Source: Burkholderiaceae bacterium (GTDB lineage Bacteria > Pseudomonadota > Gammaproteobacteria > Burkholderiales > Burkholderiaceae_C). Taken from it: DNA of 64,000 nucleotides. This document shows positions 62,076 to 64,000 of this stretch, in pieces. Positions within the stretch are counted from its first letter, which is position 1; each line of letters starts with the position of its first letter. A program made the translations under genes and the position numbers. The stretch spans positions 21,016 to 85,015 of the forward strand of contig JAFMFB010000004.1 of assembly GCA_017856435.1 (NCBI GenBank), given 5' to 3'. The notes beneath the pieces are model-generated. The model saw only the letters and a program-made list of their open reading frames with translations. It was not told where the DNA came from and searched no databases.

Positions 62076-63763
62076 CTGCCATGGATGACTTGCTGATTCG
62101 CCAGGCCCAGGTATTTGATGGAACCGGGTCCGAACCCTTTGTCGCTGATGTGGCGGTGAAAGACGGCCGACTTCGCGCTGTGGCTGAGCAGCTCAAAACA
62201 GAAGCCCGGCAGGTGATCGATGCCAAGGGCCTGGCCCTGATGCCCGGCATCATCGACAGCCACACCCACTTTGACGCGCAAATCACCTGGGACCCCTGGG
62301 TGCGGCCTTCGCCCGCGCTGGGCGTGACCACCACCGTCATCGGCAACTGCGGCTTCACGATTGCGCCGTGCAAACCCGCCGACCGTGAAACCACCATGCG
62401 CAACCTGACCCAGGTCGAAGGCATGTCGCTGGAGGTGCTGCGCCAGGGCATCGAATGGAGCTTCGAAACCTTTCCACAATACATGGACCAGTTGCGCCGA
62501 AAAGGGACAGCAGTGAATGTCGCAGCCTATGTGGGGCATTCTTCGGTGCGAACCTGGGTAATGGGCGCCGAATCCAATCAGCGTGCCGCCACCCCGGCTG
62601 AGATCGAGCAGATGGCGCAGGTGGTGCGCGAAGCCATGCAGCATGGCGCCGTTGGATTTGCCAGCAGCACCAGCCCGGCACACAACGGCGAGGGCGGCCT
62701 GCCCATGCCCTCGCGCCTGGCCTGCGATGCCGAGCAGATGGCGCTGATCAAGGCCATGGGGGAAGGCGGTCGCGGGGTTTACATGGTGACCAAAGGTGGT
62801 CAGATGCCCGTGCCCTTTCTTGAAGATATGTCGGCTCAGTCCGGGCGGCCGGTGATGATTGCCGCCCTGCTGCACAACAGCACCAATCCCAACGCGGTGT
62901 TCAAGGATCTGGAGGCCATCAGCGCCGCCAACCAGCGCGGCCACAAGCTGATCGGCCAGGTCTCCTGCTGCCCGCTGACCATGGACTTCACGCTGGCCTC
63001 ACCCTATCCGGTGGAAGGTTTGCAGAGCTGGAAGCCAGCGCTGGGTTTGCAGGGGGACGCCCTCAAGACCGTGTTGTCAGGCCAAGGTTTTCGTGATGCC
63101 GTTCGCGCTGAGCTGACCCAGCCCGCGGTGTTTCGGCTCTTCAATGGCGAGTGGGACAAGGTGCATGTGGTCGAAGTGGCCAACCCAGCCCACGCCCACT
63201 ATGAGCAACGCAGTGTGGCCGAGATCGCCCGCAGCGAGGGCCGCGATGCGCTGGATGTGATGCTCGATCTGGCCATCCACGAAGACTTGCGCACCATCTT
63301 CACTGCCCAACTGCTCAACAGCGATGAAGAAGCCGTTGGGCGCATGCTCAACCACCCGCACAGCGTGGTAAGCCTGAGCGATGCGGGCGCCCACCTGACC
63401 TTTTTCAACGATGCCGGCTTTGGCCTGCACCTGCTGGGGCACTGGTCGCGCGATCTTGACAGCATGTCCATGGCCGAAGCCGTTCGCCGCCTCACCGCGC
63501 AACCCGCCAGCATCTTTGGCATGGTGGATCGTGGCCAAATTCGCCCAGGCTTTGCGGCCGACCTGCTCCTGTTTGATCCCGCCACCGTGGGGCGTGGCCC
63601 GAAAAAGCGGGTGTTTGACCTGCCCGGCGGCGCACCCCGCCTGCACACCGATGCGCTGGGCGTGCATGGGGTGTGGGTCAATGGCCAACAGGTAGCCAAT
63701 GCTCAAGGTCTGCTGACCAACGCCCCCATGGCTGGTCAGTTGCTGACCGAGTTTGCAGCTTGA
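62072..63763 (+). CDS. amidohydrolase, D-aminoacylase/N-acyl-D-amino-acid deacylase family
   Basis: The 563-residue metal-dependent hydrolase has the DSHTHFDAQITWDP motif (H-x-H), the GNCGFTIAPCKP cysteine segment that carries a metal-ligand Cys in D-aminoacylase, and DAGAHLTFFNDAGFG near the C-terminus. Such enzymes release acids from N-acyl-D-amino acids or related amides. Start ATG 62072 overlaps the preceding gene by four bases. It closes the catabolic run. Confidence 0.9.
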   Translation: MTAMDDLLIRQAQVFDGTGSEPFVADVAVKDGRLRAVAEQLKTEARQVIDAKGLALMPGIIDSHTHFDAQITWDPWVRPSPALGVTTTVIGNCGFTIAPCKPADRETTMRNLTQVEGMSLEVLRQGIEWSFETFPQYMDQLRRKGTAVNVAAYVGHSSVRTWVMGAESNQRAATPAEIEQMAQVVREAMQHGAVGFASSTSPAHNGEGGLPMPSRLACDAEQMALIKAMGEGGRGVYMVTKGGQMPVPFLEDMSAQSGRPVMIAALLHNSTNPNAVFKDLEAISAANQRGHKLIGQVSCCPLTMDFTLASPYPVEGLQSWKPALGLQGDALKTVLSGQGFRDAVRAELTQPAVFRLFNGEWDKVHVVEVANPAHAHYEQRSVAEIARSEGRDALDVMLDLAIHEDLRTIFTAQLLNSDEEAVGRMLNHPHSVVSLSDAGAHLTFFNDAGFGLHLLGHWSRDLDSMSMAEAVRRLTAQPASIFGMVDRGQIRPGFAADLLLFDPATVGRGPKKRVFDLPGGAPRLHTDALGVHGVWVNGQQVANAQGLLTNAPMAGQLLTEFAA

Positions 63764-63875
63764 AGTTCGCGGATTGATATTTCGTCCTTGATCTTGCTTT
63801 TTTAACCAGGCGATTGGACAGCGCGCTCAGCTCAGGCAGGCGGCAAAACAGAGCGATAGAATCTGGCTCTTGCGT

Positions 63876-63951
<76 letters not shown>

Positions 63952-64000
63952 CGTTTATTTTTTGACACCTAAAAGTCGTACAAATCAGACGGGTTGTTTT

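Overview
The window is a chromosomal segment of a chemolithotrophic, sulfur-oxidising betaproteobacterium. A Burkholderiales/Comamonadaceae-like host (for example Rhodoferax-type) is my inference, from the gene style, the TRAP and Bug-type receptors and the moderately high GC. Everything here is read by eye from sequence and translation; no database search was possible.

Layout. (1) Positions 1-6051: a partial 5-oxoprolinase-type enzyme (minus), then a compact TRAP operon ending in a fluoride channel gene. (2) 6126-12721, minus strand: ten tightly packed, often overlapping genes that diverge from the dsr operon. They encode an S24/LexA-like protein with an altered catalytic lysine, a DNA-binding-like/ferredoxin/reductase fusion, a TauD-like dioxygenase, a cysteine-free DsrC paralogue, a stand-alone Cas6 (Cmx6-type) homologue and five conserved or unknown proteins. 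This is the most unusual part of the window. (3) 13009-26590, plus strand: a complete reverse-type dissimilatory sulfite reductase operon dsrABEFHCMKLJOPNR plus a uroporphyrinogen-III methyltransferase for sirohaem. (4) 26628-28552: a soluble NarX/NarL-like two-component pair with a cysteine-rich sensor domain. (5) 28873-35773: sat, a LysR regulator, small accessory genes and aprMBA, which complete sulfite oxidation to sulfate via APS. (6) 35994-39228: a phosphodiesterase and a small GlcG/Gfo-Idh-MocA/Bug-receptor cassette. (7) 39358-45768: sulfur handling and transport: rhodanese, a SulP permease, TusA, DsrE2, a secreted unknown protein and a YeeE/YedE permease. (8) 45859-53940: a tungsten-type aldehyde ferredoxin oxidoreductase module (MoaD-like protein, FAD oxidoreductase, AOR, ferredoxin) with its tungstate ABC transporter and a PBP-domain regulator. 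(9) 54096-63763: a TakP-like TRAP transporter and a catabolic block (esterase, PhyH dioxygenase, SAF-domain dehydrogenase, hydroxyacid dehydrogenase, D-aminoacylase-like amidohydrolase), ending with a tRNA-Ala(CGC) gene.

How it works together. Rhodanese/TusA/DsrE2 and DsrEFH would relay sulfane sulfur to DsrC; DsrAB oxidises it to sulfite, with DsrMKJOP and DsrL handling electrons. AprMBA and Sat convert sulfite through APS to sulfate with ATP formation. Short TACCC...GGGTA inverted repeats, several of which contain an exact NarL-type heptamer, recur upstream of the two-component pair/sat, the SulP gene and tusA. Weaker versions lie before the AOR genes and perhaps dsrA. This suggests that the local NarXL-like pair controls a sulfur regulon. 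No CRISPR array, insertion sequence, rRNA gene or replication origin was seen.
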